A stretch of 64,000 bases of DNA. Source: an uncultured Litoreibacter sp. GTDB lineage: Bacteria > Pseudomonadota > Alphaproteobacteria > Rhodobacterales > Rhodobacteraceae. A model generated the notes under the pieces. It searched no databases. It was not told where the DNA came from and worked only from the letters and a program-made list of their open reading frames with translations. Positions 44,443 to 56,440 of the stretch are shown here, one piece after another; the stretch's first letter is position 1, and each line of letters starts with the position of its first letter. The DNA is taken from positions 62,001 through 126,000 of the forward strand of contig CANNGL010000001.1 of assembly GCA_947504205.1 (NCBI GenBank), read 5' to 3'. The translations under genes were made by a program, and so were the position numbers.

Positions 44443-46540
44443 GAAAGAGCTGCGCGGCCGCTCGCCGGAAGATCTGACCTGGGACAGCCCTGAAGGCATT
44501 GCAATTCAGCCCGTCTATTCGGAGGACGACACCACCGATTTGGCGCATATGGGCACCATGCCGGGGCAGGCGCCTTTCACACGCGGGCCCAAAGCCACCA
44601 TGTATGCGGGGCGCCCTTGGACGATCCGGCAATATGCTGGCTTCTCGACGGCGGAGGAGTCCAACGCCTTTTATCGCAAGGCGCTCGATGCTGGTCAGCA
44701 GGGTGTTTCGGTTGCTTTCGATCTTGCGACGCATCGCGGATATGACAGCGATCATGAACGGGTGATCGGTGACGTCGGCAAGGCTGGCGTTGCGATTGAC
44801 AGTGTCGAGGATATGAAAGTCTTGTTTGATGGCATCCCGCTCGATCAGGTTTCGGTCTCCATGACAATGAATGGGGCTGTTATCCCGGTGCTCGCCTCCT
44901 TCATCGTAGCGGGAGAGGAGCAGGGCCATGACCGGGCTCTTTTGTCGGGAACCATTCAGAACGACATTCTTAAAGAGTTCATGGTGCGCAACACCTATAT
45001 TTATCCGCCGGAGCCATCTATGCGGATCGTGTCGGACATCATCGAATTTACATCGACCGATATGCCCAAATTCAACTCGATCTCGATCTCCGGCTATCAC
45101 ATGCAGGAAGCTGGTGCGAACCTCGTGCAGGAGCTGGCCTTCACGCTGGCCGACGGCAAGGAGTACGTAAAAGCCGCGATCGAGCGGGGCATGGATGTCG
45201 ACAAATTTGCAGGCCGGCTTTCGTTCTTCTTTGCGATCGGTATGAATTTCTTCATGGAAGCCGCCAAGCTGCGTGCCGCGCGCTTCTTGTGGCATCGTAT
45301 CATGAGTGATTTCGGTGCAAAATCAGAGCGTTCCAAGATGCTTCGCACCCATTGTCAGACTTCTGGTGTCTCGCTTCAGGAGCAAGACCCGTACAATAAT
45401 ATTGTCCGAACCGCCTATGAAGCGATGAGTGCGGTTCTGGGCGGAACTCAGTCTTTACACACCAACAGTTTCGACGAAGCCATTGCGCTGCCAACGGCGT
45501 TCTCTAGTCGAATTGCGCGAAACACGCAGCTAATCCTGCAGAACGAGACGAAAGTGACCAAGGTCGTCGATCCTCTTGCTGGGTCTTATTATGTCGAAAA
45601 ACTCACAGCAGATCTGGCAGACGAAGCTTGGAAGGTCATCGAGGAAATCGACGAGATGGGTGGCATGACCAAGGCGGTGGCGACCGGCATGCCCAAGCTT
45701 CGGATCGAGGAAGCCGCTGCCCTGCGTCAGGCTCAGGTCGACCGGGGCGACGAAGTGATTGTTGGCGTCAACAAGTTTCGTCTGGATCAGGAAGAGCAGC
45801 TCGACATTCTTGATGTTGATAATGTTGCGGTGCGCAAGGGGCAGATGGAACGCCTTGATCGCATCAGGTCTTCGCGTGATGCGACAGCTGTCGAGAGCAC
45901 TTTGGCCGCACTTGAGGATGCCGCGACCGGCGGTGAAGGAAATCTGCTTGCGTTGGCTGTGGAAGCCGCGCGCGCCCGTGCAACCGTAGGGGAAATAAGT
46001 ATGGCGATGGAAAAAGCCTTTGGGCGGCACAGGGCTGAGGTGAAGACGTTGGCAGGTGTTTATGGAGCAGCCTATGAAGGCGACGAGGGGTTTGCCCAGA
46101 TCCAAAAAGACGTCGAGGTTTTTGCCGAAGATGAAGGGCGTCGCCCGCGTATGTTGGTTGTGAAAATGGGGCAGGATGGACATGATCGCGGCGCGAAAGT
46201 AATCGCCACGGCTTTTGCTGATATCGGATTTGACGTGGATGTGGGGCCACTCTTCCAGACACCGGAAGAGGCTGCACAGGACGCGGTCGACAACGATGTG
46301 CACGTTGTCGGTATCAGTTCTCAGGCGGCGGGTCACAAAACCCTTGCACCCAAATTGATTGAGGCCCTGAAACTGGCAGATGCAGAAGATATCATCGTAA
46401 TTTGCGGCGGGGTCATTCCCCAACAGGACTATGAGTTTCTTCAGAAGGCTGGTGTGAAGGCGATCTTTGGGCCCGGCACGAACATTCCTGCCGCTGCAAA
46501 GGATATCCTTGATTTGATCCGGTCCGCACGCGCGGCATAG
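44405..46540 (+). CDS. Methylmalonyl-CoA mutase
   Basis: 711-residue adenosylcobalamin enzyme that converts methylmalonyl-CoA to succinyl-CoA. The N-terminal TIM barrel (about 1-520) includes the substrate region [21 protein letters not shown]. The C-terminal B12 domain (about 570-711) shows the cobalt ligand in DGHDRG, His593. The mutase is of single-chain type with both domains. AGAGG eight bases before the ATG at 44405 sets the start. It completes the propionate route with pccA and pccB; no epimerase or MeaB chaperone gene is in the window. Confidence 0.95.
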   Translation: MTSKKDTWRALAEKELRGRSPEDLTWDSPEGIAIQPVYSEDDTTDLAHMGTMPGQAPFTRGPKATMYAGRPWTIRQYAGFSTAEESNAFYRKALDAGQQGVSVAFDLATHRGYDSDHERVIGDVGKAGVAIDSVEDMKVLFDGIPLDQVSVSMTMNGAVIPVLASFIVAGEEQGHDRALLSGTIQNDILKEFMVRNTYIYPPEPSMRIVSDIIEFTSTDMPKFNSISISGYHMQEAGANLVQELAFTLADGKEYVKAAIERGMDVDKFAGRLSFFFAIGMNFFMEAAKLRAARFLWHRIMSDFGAKSERSKMLRTHCQTSGVSLQEQDPYNNIVRTAYEAMSAVLGGTQSLHTNSFDEAIALPTAFSSRIARNTQLILQNETKVTKVVDPLAGSYYVEKLTADLADEAWKVIEEIDEMGGMTKAVATGMPKLRIEEAAALRQAQVDRGDEVIVGVNKFRLDQEEQLDILDVDNVAVRKGQMERLDRIRSSRDATAVESTLAALEDAATGGEGNLLALAVEAARARATVGEISMAMEKAFGRHRAEVKTLAGVYGAAYEGDEGFAQIQKDVEVFAEDEGRRPRMLVVKMGQDGHDRGAKVIATAFADIGFDVDVGPLFQTPEEAAQDAVDNDVHVVGISSQAAGHKTLAPKLIEALKLADAEDIIVICGGVIPQQDYEFLQKAGVKAIFGPGTNIPAAAKDILDLIRSARAA

Positions 46541-46554
46541 GCAGGCCTTACGGC

Positions 46555-46574
46555 GCGCGGGCACAATCCCGCGC
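46555..46574 (+). terminator. Probable terminator after methylmalonyl-CoA mutase
   Basis: GCGCGGG (46555-46561) pairs with CCCGCGC (46568-46574), then TTCTGCTT. The T tract is weak. Confidence 0.5.
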
Positions 46575-46704
46575 TTCTGCTTGCTGATCCGCTACCTAAA
46601 GCGGCTGCGTCCGTGTTACGTCCAGAAAACCGTCCATTTAGATGCATAAGGCGTTGAAAATGGTGCTGGCTTGGGCCACATCTTGACGGAACAAGAGGTA
46701 ACAC

Positions 46705-47766
46705 ATGGCGCTTCCCGCCCGCGAGCAGGTCAAATACTGGGGATTGGTCACCGTAGTTTTGGGAGCTGCGCTGTGGTTTCTGGGCGATGTCCTGCTGCCG
46801 TTTATCGTCGGCGGGGCCATCGCCTATATGCTTGACCCTGTGGCTGATCGCCTCGAACGGATGGGCGCATCGCGGGTTCTGGCAACAGCAACGATATCCA
46901 TATTCGCGGTATTCGTATTTGTTCTGATGGCTGTTCTGATTGTTCCAATGGTGGCAGAGCAGACCGTGCAGTTGTTCAAGTTTGCTCCGGAGTTGTTCCA
47001 ACGCCTTCAGGCCTTCTTGTCTGAGCGCCTGCCGTCAATTGGCGATGAGGGATCCACGCTGCGCCAATCGCTTGCTTCAATCGGTGCTACCATTCAATCA
47101 CGTGGTGCGGAGCTTGTTCAAAGCATCTTTACCTCGGCGTTGGGTGTCATAAACGCGGTGGTCTTTATCGTCGTCGTGCCGGTCGTGGCGTTCTATCTCC
47201 TGCTCGACTGGGACAATATGGTGGCTCGTATCGACGAGCTTTTGCCGCGGGATCACGCACCCGCCATCCGCAAGATCGCCTCTGATATCGACGAAACCTT
47301 GGCAAGCTTTGTACGGGGTCAACTGACTGTTTGTGCCATCCTTGGCACCTTCTATGCCGTTGGTCTTGCGATTGTCGGACTTCAGTTTGGCCTCGTTGTT
47401 GGGGTCATTGCAGGGCTTATTTCCTTCATTCCCTATATCGGTGCTTTGATTGGCGGTGCCTTGGCCATAGGTCTGGCGCTGTTCCAATTCTGGGGCGATC
47501 CGATCTGGATACTGGCCGTTGGCGCTATTTTTGGCGCAGGTCAGTTTTTGGAAGGCAACATTCTGACCCCGAAACTGGTGGGTGAAAGCGTCGGCCTGCA
47601 CCCGGTTTGGTTGCTCTTTGCATTGTCGGCCTTCGGCACGGTTTTTGGTTTTGTTGGTATGCTTGTCGCGGTTCCGGTCGCGGCGGCCCTTGGTGTCGTG
47701 GCCCGGTTCGGCGTGACGCAATACAAAGATAGCCGCCTCTACCGGGGCCTTCACAAAGACAACTGA
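46705..47766 (+). CDS. AI-2E/PerM-family transporter
   Basis: 353-residue membrane protein of the AI-2E exporter superfamily. Two N-terminal helices, a soluble helical region (about 85-145), then five or six helices. FVRGQLTVCAILGTFYAVGLAIVGLQFGLVVG and [17 protein letters not shown] are family motifs, and the C-terminus LVGESVGLHPVWLLFALSAFG is diagnostic. In alphaproteobacteria it often precedes hdaA, as here (1-base gap). Substrate uncertain. Confidence 0.9.
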   Translation: MALPAREQVKYWGLVTVVLGAALWFLGDVLLPFIVGGAIAYMLDPVADRLERMGASRVLATATISIFAVFVFVLMAVLIVPMVAEQTVQLFKFAPELFQRLQAFLSERLPSIGDEGSTLRQSLASIGATIQSRGAELVQSIFTSALGVINAVVFIVVVPVVAFYLLLDWDNMVARIDELLPRDHAPAIRKIASDIDETLASFVRGQLTVCAILGTFYAVGLAIVGLQFGLVVGVIAGLISFIPYIGALIGGALAIGLALFQFWGDPIWILAVGAIFGAGQFLEGNILTPKLVGESVGLHPVWLLFALSAFGTVFGFVGMLVAVPVAAALGVVARFGVTQYKDSRLYRGLHKDN

Positions 47767-47767
47767 A

Positions 47768-48460
47768 ATGGCCGAACAACTCAGACTGCCCCTGGCGAGT
47801 AAGGCGGCCATGGGGCGCGATGACTTCTTTGTTTCCGAAGCCAACCAATTGGCGGTCACAGCCCTGGAGGACTGGACAACCTGGCCGTTGTTCAAGTTTG
47901 TGCTGATCGGCCCTGAGGGCGCAGGCAAAACCCATCTGGCGCATGTCTGGGCACAGGAAACCTCGGCCCGGATAGAAGATGCAAACGCGTTGACGGAACA
48001 GGGCTTGGATCAACTGGCCAATGGTCCCGTCGTGGTTGAAGACTTGCACGCCCTGAGGAGTGACGAGGCGCTTAGGTCGCTCTTCCATCTGCACAATCTG
48101 ATGCAGGAAACTGGGCAGCCGCTATTGATGACAGCGCGTATTGCGCCTGCACATCTAAAGCTTCCCCTCAAGGATCTTCAGAGCCGCTTGGAGGGAACCA
48201 CGACTGTCGCGCTGGCCCCCCCTGACGAGCTGCTTTTGCAAGTTGTGTTGATGAAGCTTTTTGCGGATCGCCAGATTAATCCACCTGCGCGGCTGATTGA
48301 CTACGTGCTGGCGCGGCTGCCACGCAGCTTTGCTGCCGCACGCGCATTCGTGGCCGAGCTGGACGCGCGTGCGCTTGGCGAAAATCGGCCCATTGGACAG
48401 AAACTGGCCGCTGAGGTTTTGGCGCATGATCTGGACAACAAAGGGAAAAATCCTGCATAA
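47768..48460 (+). CDS. HdaA-type DnaA-homologous regulator of replication
   Basis: 230-residue AAA+ protein related to DnaA domain III. The N-terminus QLRLPL (4-9) is a beta-clamp-binding motif like that of Hda. Walker A is GPEGAGKT at 48-55; Walker B is VVVEDLHA near 91-98. Unlike DnaA it lacks the DNA-binding domain IV. Hda/HdaA with the clamp promotes DnaA-ATP hydrolysis after initiation. The downstream ppk gene follows within 40 bases. Confidence 0.9.
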   Translation: MAEQLRLPLASKAAMGRDDFFVSEANQLAVTALEDWTTWPLFKFVLIGPEGAGKTHLAHVWAQETSARIEDANALTEQGLDQLANGPVVVEDLHALRSDEALRSLFHLHNLMQETGQPLLMTARIAPAHLKLPLKDLQSRLEGTTTVALAPPDELLLQVVLMKLFADRQINPPARLIDYVLARLPRSFAAARAFVAELDARALGENRPIGQKLAAEVLAHDLDNKGKNPA

Positions 48461-48499
48461 GTCACTGTGACGTTACATTCCGAAATAAAGAAGGCAGGT

Positions 48500-50674
48500 A
48501 TGTCACCTGCCGATTTCCTCTCCGCTGATTTCCCGGAACCCGTTGAACTGCCCGACTTCGATTCTGGAAGTCCTGACCGTTTCTTCAACCGAGAGCTGAG
48601 CTGGTTGAGCTTCAACTGGCGCGTGCTGGATGAGGCGCAAAATCAGCGCGTGCCGTTGATGGAACGGGTTCGGTTCTTGGCGATCTCGGCTACCAACCTG
48701 GACGAGTTTTATACGGTGCGCGTAGCCGGTCTTCGCGAGTTGGCCCATGCTGGAAACACCATGCCGTCCACGGATGGCCGTACACCTGCAGAGCAGCTCA
48801 AGCTGATTGATGCCGATGCCCGCGCATTGATTGCGAAACAGTCCGATGTTTGGCTCAACCTCAAAGGCGAAATGGAGCGGGCAGGTATCGTTCTGCTGGA
48901 CCGCAACACGTTGACCAAAGCCGATCGCAGTCACATCGATGCTTATTTCATGTCGAATGTCTTTCCAGTGCTATCGCCTCTGGCCATCGATCCGGCGCAT
49001 CCTTTTCCGTTCATTCCGAATGCCGGATTTGCTCTGATCCTTCAGATGGAGCGTAAGTCTGACAAACGCAGTTTGCAGGCGCTTCTGCCGATCCCGGCGC
49101 AGATTGAGCGGTTCGTGGCATTACCGTCTGAGGATGGTTCGCAACGTTACCTTCCGCTCGAAGAGCTTTTGCTTCTGAAAATTGGTGATTTGTTCCCGGG
49201 GTATTCCGTCTCGGCTCAAGCGGGCTTTCGCGTTTTGCGCGATAGCGATCTTGAAGTCGAGGACGAGGCCGAGGATCTGGTGCGCGAGTTTGAGGTTGCC
49301 CTGAAGCGCCGCAGGCGGGGTGAGGTCGTGCGGCTGAAACTGTCGGCCGGTACGGTGCCCAAGCTGCGCAATCTCGTGATGAAGTCGCTCGAAGTTTCAG
49401 ACGCGGATGTGATCGAAGTGTCAGGCATGATAGGCCTTGCCGATCTCAGTGAGCTTGTGAAGGCTGCGCGCTACGATCAGTTGTGGCCTCAATTCACGCC
49501 ACGCGTCCCGGAGCGGGTGACTGACCACGAGGGCGACATGTTTGCGGCGATACGCCAGAAGGACATGTTGCTGCATCACCCTTACGAGACATTTGATATG
49601 GTGATCCGGTTTCTGGCGCAGGCCGCTCGTGATCCCAATGTGGTAGCGATCAAACAAACGCTCTATCGAACCTCGAACGAGAGCCCCATTGTGGATGCAC
49701 TTTGCGAGGCTGCGGAAAATGGCAAGTCGGTCACGGCCTTGGTAGAGCTTAAGGCACGATTTGATGAAGCTGCGAATATTCGTCAGTCGCGCAAGCTGGA
49801 ACGGGCAGGGGCTCACGTGGTCTATGGTTTCATCAACTACAAAACCCACGCCAAAATCAGCACGGTCGTACGACGCGAGGGCAACCGACTCGTGACCTAT
49901 ACTCATTATGGCACGGGTAATTATCACCCGATTACCGCGCGGATTTATACGGATTTGAGCTTGTTCACCTGTGACCAGGCGCTTGGTCGTGATGCGACCA
50001 AGGTTTTCAATTACGTCGGCGGGTATGCGCAACCAGACAAACTTGAAAACCTTCATATTTCGCCGAGCGGTATGAAAGAGCATTTGATTGAAAGCATTCT
50101 GGCGGAAGCGGAACATGCTCGAGCTGGCAAGCCTGCAGAAATCTGGGCAAAGATGAATGCAGTGATCGAGGAAGATGTCATCGACGCGCTCTACACAGCG
50201 TCGCAGGCCGGGGTGAAAATCTCGCTCGTGATCCGTGGTATCTGTGGGCTGAGGCCGGGCGTAAAGGGCCTGAGCGAGAATATTCGCGTGAAATCCGTTG
50301 TTGGCCGCTTCTTGGAGCACTCCCGGATCGTTTGCTTCGGCAATGGTTTCGGGCTGCCTTCCAAAAAGGCACGGGTTTATATGTCATCTGCCGATTGGAT
50401 GGGACGTAATTTGAACCGCCGGGTCGAAAGCCTTGTGGAAATCACGAACAACACTGTTCAGGCGCAGGTCATGAGCCAGATCATGGCGGCGAATTTGGCA
50501 GATACGATGCAAAGCTGGGTTCTGGATGCCTCCGGGCGATTCCACCGCTATGTCCTGGAAGATGAGGCGCAAGGTTTCAACTGCCACCGCTTCTTCATGG
50601 AAAATCCGTCGCTGTCTGGCAGGGGGTCAGCGGGTGCCGGAGATGTCCCAGAATTGACCCACTCCCGGGATTAG
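48500..50674 (+). CDS. ppk: Polyphosphate kinase
   Basis: About 724-residue PPK1-type enzyme that polymerises ATP terminal phosphate into polyphosphate. The N-domain opens FFNRELSWLSFNWRVLDEA; HHPYETFDMVIRFLAQAARDP and IKQTLYRTS are mid-protein marks; YGFINYKTHAKISTVVRREG contains the autophosphorylated His; RVESLVEI lies near the end. The frame extends 11 codons upstream to a GTG at 48467, but the ATG at 48500 has a better GGCAGG site. Followed by ppx on the same strand. Confidence 0.93.
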   Translation: MSPADFLSADFPEPVELPDFDSGSPDRFFNRELSWLSFNWRVLDEAQNQRVPLMERVRFLAISATNLDEFYTVRVAGLRELAHAGNTMPSTDGRTPAEQLKLIDADARALIAKQSDVWLNLKGEMERAGIVLLDRNTLTKADRSHIDAYFMSNVFPVLSPLAIDPAHPFPFIPNAGFALILQMERKSDKRSLQALLPIPAQIERFVALPSEDGSQRYLPLEELLLLKIGDLFPGYSVSAQAGFRVLRDSDLEVEDEAEDLVREFEVALKRRRRGEVVRLKLSAGTVPKLRNLVMKSLEVSDADVIEVSGMIGLADLSELVKAARYDQLWPQFTPRVPERVTDHEGDMFAAIRQKDMLLHHPYETFDMVIRFLAQAARDPNVVAIKQTLYRTSNESPIVDALCEAAENGKSVTALVELKARFDEAANIRQSRKLERAGAHVVYGFINYKTHAKISTVVRREGNRLVTYTHYGTGNYHPITARIYTDLSLFTCDQALGRDATKVFNYVGGYAQPDKLENLHISPSGMKEHLIESILAEAEHARAGKPAEIWAKMNAVIEEDVIDALYTASQAGVKISLVIRGICGLRPGVKGLSENIRVKSVVGRFLEHSRIVCFGNGFGLPSKKARVYMSSADWMGRNLNRRVESLVEITNNTVQAQVMSQIMAANLADTMQSWVLDASGRFHRYVLEDEAQGFNCHRFFMENPSLSGRGSAGAGDVPELTHSRD

Positions 50675-50830
50675 CTGCGACTTGATCCGTTTGCTGAAAA
50701 AACAGCCGGCTGATCTCTCCAAACTGCAGCAAGTATTACCTCTGTCGTATCTGCGCGCGCTCTTGCATTGACTGCCGCAAGCTCTCCATCGCATGGTCGG
50801 TCAACTGTGACGGATCCGAGAAGAAAAGCT

Positions 50831-52366
50831 ATGGACGGTGCCACCGATGGTTTGCCTGAAGAGCACGAGCCCTTTGGCCGCCCGCTTTTCGATTCACCCA
50901 AAGCAAAGGCGCTTGAACGTGTCGGGGCCATAGATGTCGGCTCGAACTCAGTACGCCTTGTGGTGTTTGACGGGGCCGCGCGAAGCCCGGCCTATTTCTA
51001 CAACGAAAAAATAATGGCCGGCCTCGGACAGGGCTTGTCTGAAACGGGTCACCTTAATCCCGAGGGGCGCGCACGTGCGTTGGCCGCATTGAAGCGCTTT
51101 GCCTTGTTGGTCCGAGCGCTCAACGTGACGCCGGTCACATCTGTGGCCACAGCAGCGGTGCGAGATGCGCAAGACGGGCCTGAATTCTGCGAGCAAGTCA
51201 GAGCAGAGACCGGTCTCAACTTGTGGGTCGCCTCCGGCTTGGAAGAGGCGCGGCTATCGGCTCAGGGCGTGTTTCTGGGCTGGCCTACAGCGCGGGGTTT
51301 GATGTGCGATATCGGCGGCTCATCGATGGAGTTGGCCGAACTCGGCGACGGCACCGTTGGTCGGCGGGTCAGCTCACAACTTGGTCCTCTCAAACTGACG
51401 GATATCAAAGGCGGTCGAAAGGCCCGTAAAGTCGTGATTGATGCGACCGTTGCCGACCTGCGATCGCAGATCGATGGGGACTACGACACGATATTTCTGG
51501 TTGGTGGTTCCTGGAGAGCCATCGCGCGGCTGGATATGGAACGTCGTGGCTACCCGCTGAAGGTTCTGCACGAGTATCGGATGACCTCCAAGTCAATCTT
51601 GCAGACGGTCAAATGGCTCCGTGGCAAATCAGTTTCAGATCTGCGGGCCATTACGGGGAACTCCGAAGCGCGGATGCGGCTTGTTCCGATTGCGGCGGAA
51701 GTTCTGAAATCCCTCGTTCAGCAGTTCAAACCCAAGTCAGTCGCGGTTTCCAGTTACGGTATTCGCGAAGGTTTGTTGTATGAGCAAATGCCTTTTGAAT
51801 TGAAGCGCCGCGATCCTCTGATTGAAGCGTGCCGCTATGACGAGGCCAAGAATGCTCGGACGCCTGGCTTTGGGCGTGTGATGCATCGGTTTATCACACC
51901 CTTGTTTCCGAGGGTCTCCGAGGAACGGAAACGTCTGATCAAGGCCGCTTGTCTGCTTCACGATGTCAGTTGGCGGGCGCACCCTGACTATCGGGCAGAA
52001 GTATGCTTCGACAATGCGACACGCGCCAATTTCGGCGGGTTGGACCATCCGGGCCGGATATTTCTGGGGGTGGCCTTGCTCCATCGCTACAAAAACAGCC
52101 GTGCAGGCACGCGGTTTGATGACTATTTTGCCATGTTGGACGAAAAGTCGCTTCTGCAAGCCGAGATTTTGGGAAAGGCGATGCGCTTCGGGGCCATGCT
52201 CTCCGCCGACCGGCCAGAATTGATGGGGGAATTCAAGTGGCAGCCCAAAAAACGGCACCTCAGGTTGAAGCTCAATCCAGAAACGCGCGATCTATATGGA
52301 GAGGTTGCTGCAGCTCGCCTTCAGTCACTGGCTTCCGCGATGGATGCTACAGTTGAGGTCAAGTAG
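50831..52366 (+). CDS. ppx: Exopolyphosphatase (Ppx/GppA family)
   Basis: About 511 residues. It degrades polyphosphate or (p)ppGpp-type substrates. The actin-like ATPase motifs are clear: AIDVGSNSVRLVVFDG (phosphate 1) and MCDIGGSSMELAELG (phosphate 2). The C-terminal HD-like helical domain contains LLHDVSWRAHPDYRAE. Start uncertain: the ATG at 50831 has only a weak GAGAAG; in-frame TTG and GTG codons lie up to 63 bases upstream. Pairs with ppk to set polyphosphate levels. Confidence 0.9.
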   Translation: MDGATDGLPEEHEPFGRPLFDSPKAKALERVGAIDVGSNSVRLVVFDGAARSPAYFYNEKIMAGLGQGLSETGHLNPEGRARALAALKRFALLVRALNVTPVTSVATAAVRDAQDGPEFCEQVRAETGLNLWVASGLEEARLSAQGVFLGWPTARGLMCDIGGSSMELAELGDGTVGRRVSSQLGPLKLTDIKGGRKARKVVIDATVADLRSQIDGDYDTIFLVGGSWRAIARLDMERRGYPLKVLHEYRMTSKSILQTVKWLRGKSVSDLRAITGNSEARMRLVPIAAEVLKSLVQQFKPKSVAVSSYGIREGLLYEQMPFELKRRDPLIEACRYDEAKNARTPGFGRVMHRFITPLFPRVSEERKRLIKAACLLHDVSWRAHPDYRAEVCFDNATRANFGGLDHPGRIFLGVALLHRYKNSRAGTRFDDYFAMLDEKSLLQAEILGKAMRFGAMLSADRPELMGEFKWQPKKRHLRLKLNPETRDLYGEVAAARLQSLASAMDATVEVK

Positions 52367-52783
52367 TCACTCGTCCGAGCCACTGCCTTTCAGCAACCGA
52401 TCAGCTTTCTTTCTAACCAGAACAGAGCGCAAATCGTGCATGGCCAGAAGCAAGCCGTCTGTCACGTCCTCAAGCTGGTCATCTTCAGCGCGGGTTTGCG
52501 CCCAGTGCGTTGTCAGATTGAGGTAATCAACAGCACGGTAAATGTCGTCAATATCGCGCGTGGCCAACACAGCCGTTCGCTCTTCCATCCAATCCTGAAG
52601 AACCTCTAGTTCTTCTTCGGACAATTCATGATTGCCATGAGCCTTGATTTGACCGTTGCGCACGTTAACAACAGCAATTTCTTTCATGTCGATGCGGCGC
52701 TGGCGATTTTCGGTATCTACCCGAAAAACCGTCGCTCCGTTTTCGCGCACACGAAAATAAAACTCTGGAAGCTCACCTGACAT
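52367..52783 (-). CDS. Conserved hypothetical protein, 138 aa
   Basis: 138 residues, no signal peptide. The N-terminal part is beta-rich (EFYFRVRENGATVFRVDTENRQRRIDMKEIAVVNVRNG), followed by a helical domain (about 55-125) with ELSEEELEVLQDWMEERTAVL. Not recognised. Converges directly with ppx (adjacent stops). The ATG at 52783 is preceded by GAGGCGGG. Function unknown. Confidence 0.75.
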   Translation of the reverse strand: MSGELPEFYFRVRENGATVFRVDTENRQRRIDMKEIAVVNVRNGQIKAHGNHELSEEELEVLQDWMEERTAVLATRDIDDIYRAVDYLNLTTHWAQTRAEDDQLEDVTDGLLLAMHDLRSVLVRKKADRLLKGSGSDE

Positions 52784-52870
52784 CCGAATTACCCGCCTCG
52801 TTTTGACTTCCGGAGACGCTAGCATAGGCCACAGGCTTTCGCGAAGACCGTTTTTGCGCGGCGGTCTTGT

Positions 52871-54559
<1,689 letters not shown>

Positions 54560-54563
<4 letters not shown>

Positions 54564-54823
54564 ACGAGGACGCCCAGGTCAGCACACTCAAACGGCTAAG
54601 AATGCGGTCATGGCGACGCGGCATCAAGGAAATGGATTTGATCCTGGGGGCGTTTGCGGACCATCATTTGTCCGCACTCGGTGAGGATGACATCGCTCTC
54701 TATGATCGATTGCTGAGCGAAAATGACCACGATCTTTACGCATGGTGTTCCGGGCAGCAAGATTGCCCGTCTGAATACTCCGAATTGATCGAAAAAATAA
54801 TGAAAGATTCCAGAGCTTTGTAA
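54560..54823 (+). CDS. sdhE: Succinate dehydrogenase assembly factor SdhE
   Basis: 87-residue FAD-assembly factor that helps flavinylate the SdhA subunit. The RGxxE motif is at residues 20-24 (RGIKE), followed by the typical MDLILG and, later, LSENDHDLYAWCSGQ. The GTG start overlaps the XRE gene stop. The sdh operon itself is not in the window; the link to aconitase at 57883 is only functional. Confidence 0.9.
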
Positions 54824-54913
54824 TTCTCTGCCAGTTGTGTTCTGCCTTTTAACGGAATGTTTGGTTTTTTAGACGAATCCTCCGCCTAGAGCAGAAAAAA
54901 GGCGGAGTCAGAC

Positions 54914-55423
54914 ATGAGTATTCACGGGCAGGTTGCGGCAGAGTCGGCGTCCATCAATGTGCGGAACTTCATGGATGGTTATCTGGAAAGCCTGTCCCTG
55001 CTGGAGCGTTTGCATCGGCTGTTGCTGGATGTGATCAAAGACGAATTCGAACGCCTAAACGTGCTCGATATCAACGCGGTTCAAGCGCTGTTGCTGTTCA
55101 ATATTGGTGAGAACGAAGTAACCGCGGGGGAGCTAAAATCCCGTGGGTACTATCAGGGCTCAAACGTCAGCTACAATCTCAAGAAGCTGGTCGAAATGGG
55201 TTACATGCATCACCAGAGATGCGAAATCGACCGGCGCTCAGTGCGCGTGCGCTTGACCACGAAAGGGCGTGAAGTGCGCAATCATGTTGCCGAACTGTTC
55301 GAACGCCACGCTGACGGTTTGGAAAAGAATGGTCTTCTCGGTGTGAACGGTGTGGACGAAATCAATGGCTCACTGCGCCGTATGGAGCGGTATTGGTCAG
55401 ACCAGATCCGCTATATTTACTGA
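54914..55423 (+). CDS. ldtR: LdtR-type MarR-family regulator
   Basis: 169-residue MarR winged helix. LNVLDINAVQALLLFNIGENEVTAGELKSRGYYQGSNVSYNLKKLVEMGYM holds the helix-turn-helix (about 50-100), and the wing is DRRSVRVRLTTKGREV. The sequence matches the LdtR group of alphaproteobacteria, which controls an L,D-transpeptidase and osmotic tolerance in Liberibacter and Sinorhizobium. No ldt gene is adjacent here. Preceded by about 90 bases. Confidence 0.87.
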   Translation: MSIHGQVAAESASINVRNFMDGYLESLSLLERLHRLLLDVIKDEFERLNVLDINAVQALLLFNIGENEVTAGELKSRGYYQGSNVSYNLKKLVEMGYMHHQRCEIDRRSVRVRLTTKGREVRNHVAELFERHADGLEKNGLLGVNGVDEINGSLRRMERYWSDQIRYIY

Positions 55424-55459
55424 GTTCATTGCGTAACGAGCAGTCGCGGAAGAAGCGGG

Positions 55460-55612
55460 TCAGCCAGCGTGTTGATCCGCTTCTACTTTCTCAAGCTCAG
55501 CCTTAATACGACGGGACCTGAGCAAACTCACGATGAGAATGCCCAAAATCAACACAATCGAAACGGCGTAGGCGCTCAAAACAGTATCAGCGTATTTTCC
55601 GAGATCGGGCAT
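55460..55612 (-). CDS. ccmD: Haem exporter protein CcmD
   Basis: 50-residue single-pass membrane protein (TM about 10-30) with a basic C-terminal tail RSRRIKAELEKVEA, matching CcmD in length and form. It helps release holo-CcmE from CcmABC. It overlaps the ccmC end closely (stop at 55614) and is the last gene of the cluster; GGAG lies before the ATG at 55612. Confidence 0.88.
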   Translation of the reverse strand: MPDLGKYADTVLSAYAVSIVLILGILIVSLLRSRRIKAELEKVEADQHAG

Positions 55613-55613
55613 C

Positions 55614-56375
55614 TTATTCTCCGGGCAGAGCGCTGTGTGTGGTGTTTGCTTGTGCTTGTCGACGGGCATGAAGGGCGGAGATGCGCCGGGCGCGGATTTC
55701 TGTTCGCGTGCGGATCAAGACAAGAGCCAAAAAGAACAGAACGAACCCGGCGATACTGACAAGTAAGGGGAAGTAGAAAACATCCGCGACGTTCTCCTCC
55801 TTATCGAGTGAGAGCGACGCCCCCTGATGAAGGCCTTGGTTCCAGAAATTCACCGCATAGCGCGACAAGAGCGCAAAGACAGAGCCGACCAGACACAATA
55901 CCGATGTCAGATCGGCGGCGGTGTCAGGATTCTCAATCGCTTCCCAGAGTGCGATATATCCCAGATAAAACAGGAACAGGATCAGGAACGAGGTCAGACG
56001 CGGATCCCACGCCCAATAGGTGCCCCACATCGGTTGCCCCCAGATCGCTCCGGTTGCCAGCGCAATCAGCGTCATTGTCATGCCGACCGGCGCGGCCGCG
56101 CGCGCGGCCAATGCCGAGACGTGGTGACGTCGGACCAGCCAGATCAGAGAGCAGACAAGCATCATAAGCCACGCATTGATCGCCATCAGCGCGGAGGGCA
56201 CGTGCAGGTAGATGATTTTGACCGTAGAGCCTTGCCGAAAGTCATCCGGGGTAAAGAAAAAACCCCAGATGAGCCCAACGAACAAGCAGGCAGCCGACAG
56301 GATCGCCACCCATGGCAACACAGCGCTTGATGTCGCCATGAACTTCTTTGGATTTGCGTATTCCCAGAGTGACAT
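55614..56375 (-). CDS. ccmC: Haem exporter protein CcmC
   Basis: 253-residue membrane protein with six helices. The tryptophan-rich haem-handling motif WGTYWAWD is at residues 117-124, and two conserved His lie in LHVPSAL (His58) and in the periplasmic loop. It loads haem onto CcmE for c-type cytochrome maturation, which the di-haem protein at 9268 would need. It follows ccmB with a gap of 65 bases. Confidence 0.95.
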   Translation of the reverse strand: MSLWEYANPKKFMATSSAVLPWVAILSAACLFVGLIWGFFFTPDDFRQGSTVKIIYLHVPSALMAINAWLMMLVCSLIWLVRRHHVSALAARAAAPVGMTMTLIALATGAIWGQPMWGTYWAWDPRLTSFLILFLFYLGYIALWEAIENPDTAADLTSVLCLVGSVFALLSRYAVNFWNQGLHQGASLSLDKEENVADVFYFPLLVSIAGFVLFFLALVLIRTRTEIRARRISALHARRQAQANTTHSALPGE

Positions 56376-56440
56376 AAGCGATACCTAAGCGAAGCGGCTG
56401 GGCCGCACAATATCCCCCCACGCGGTCGTGACAGCCTGCC

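Noticed and set aside
45530-46564. Long minus-strand open frame inside the mutase gene
   Set aside because: Antisense shadow; the coding strand is firmly identified.
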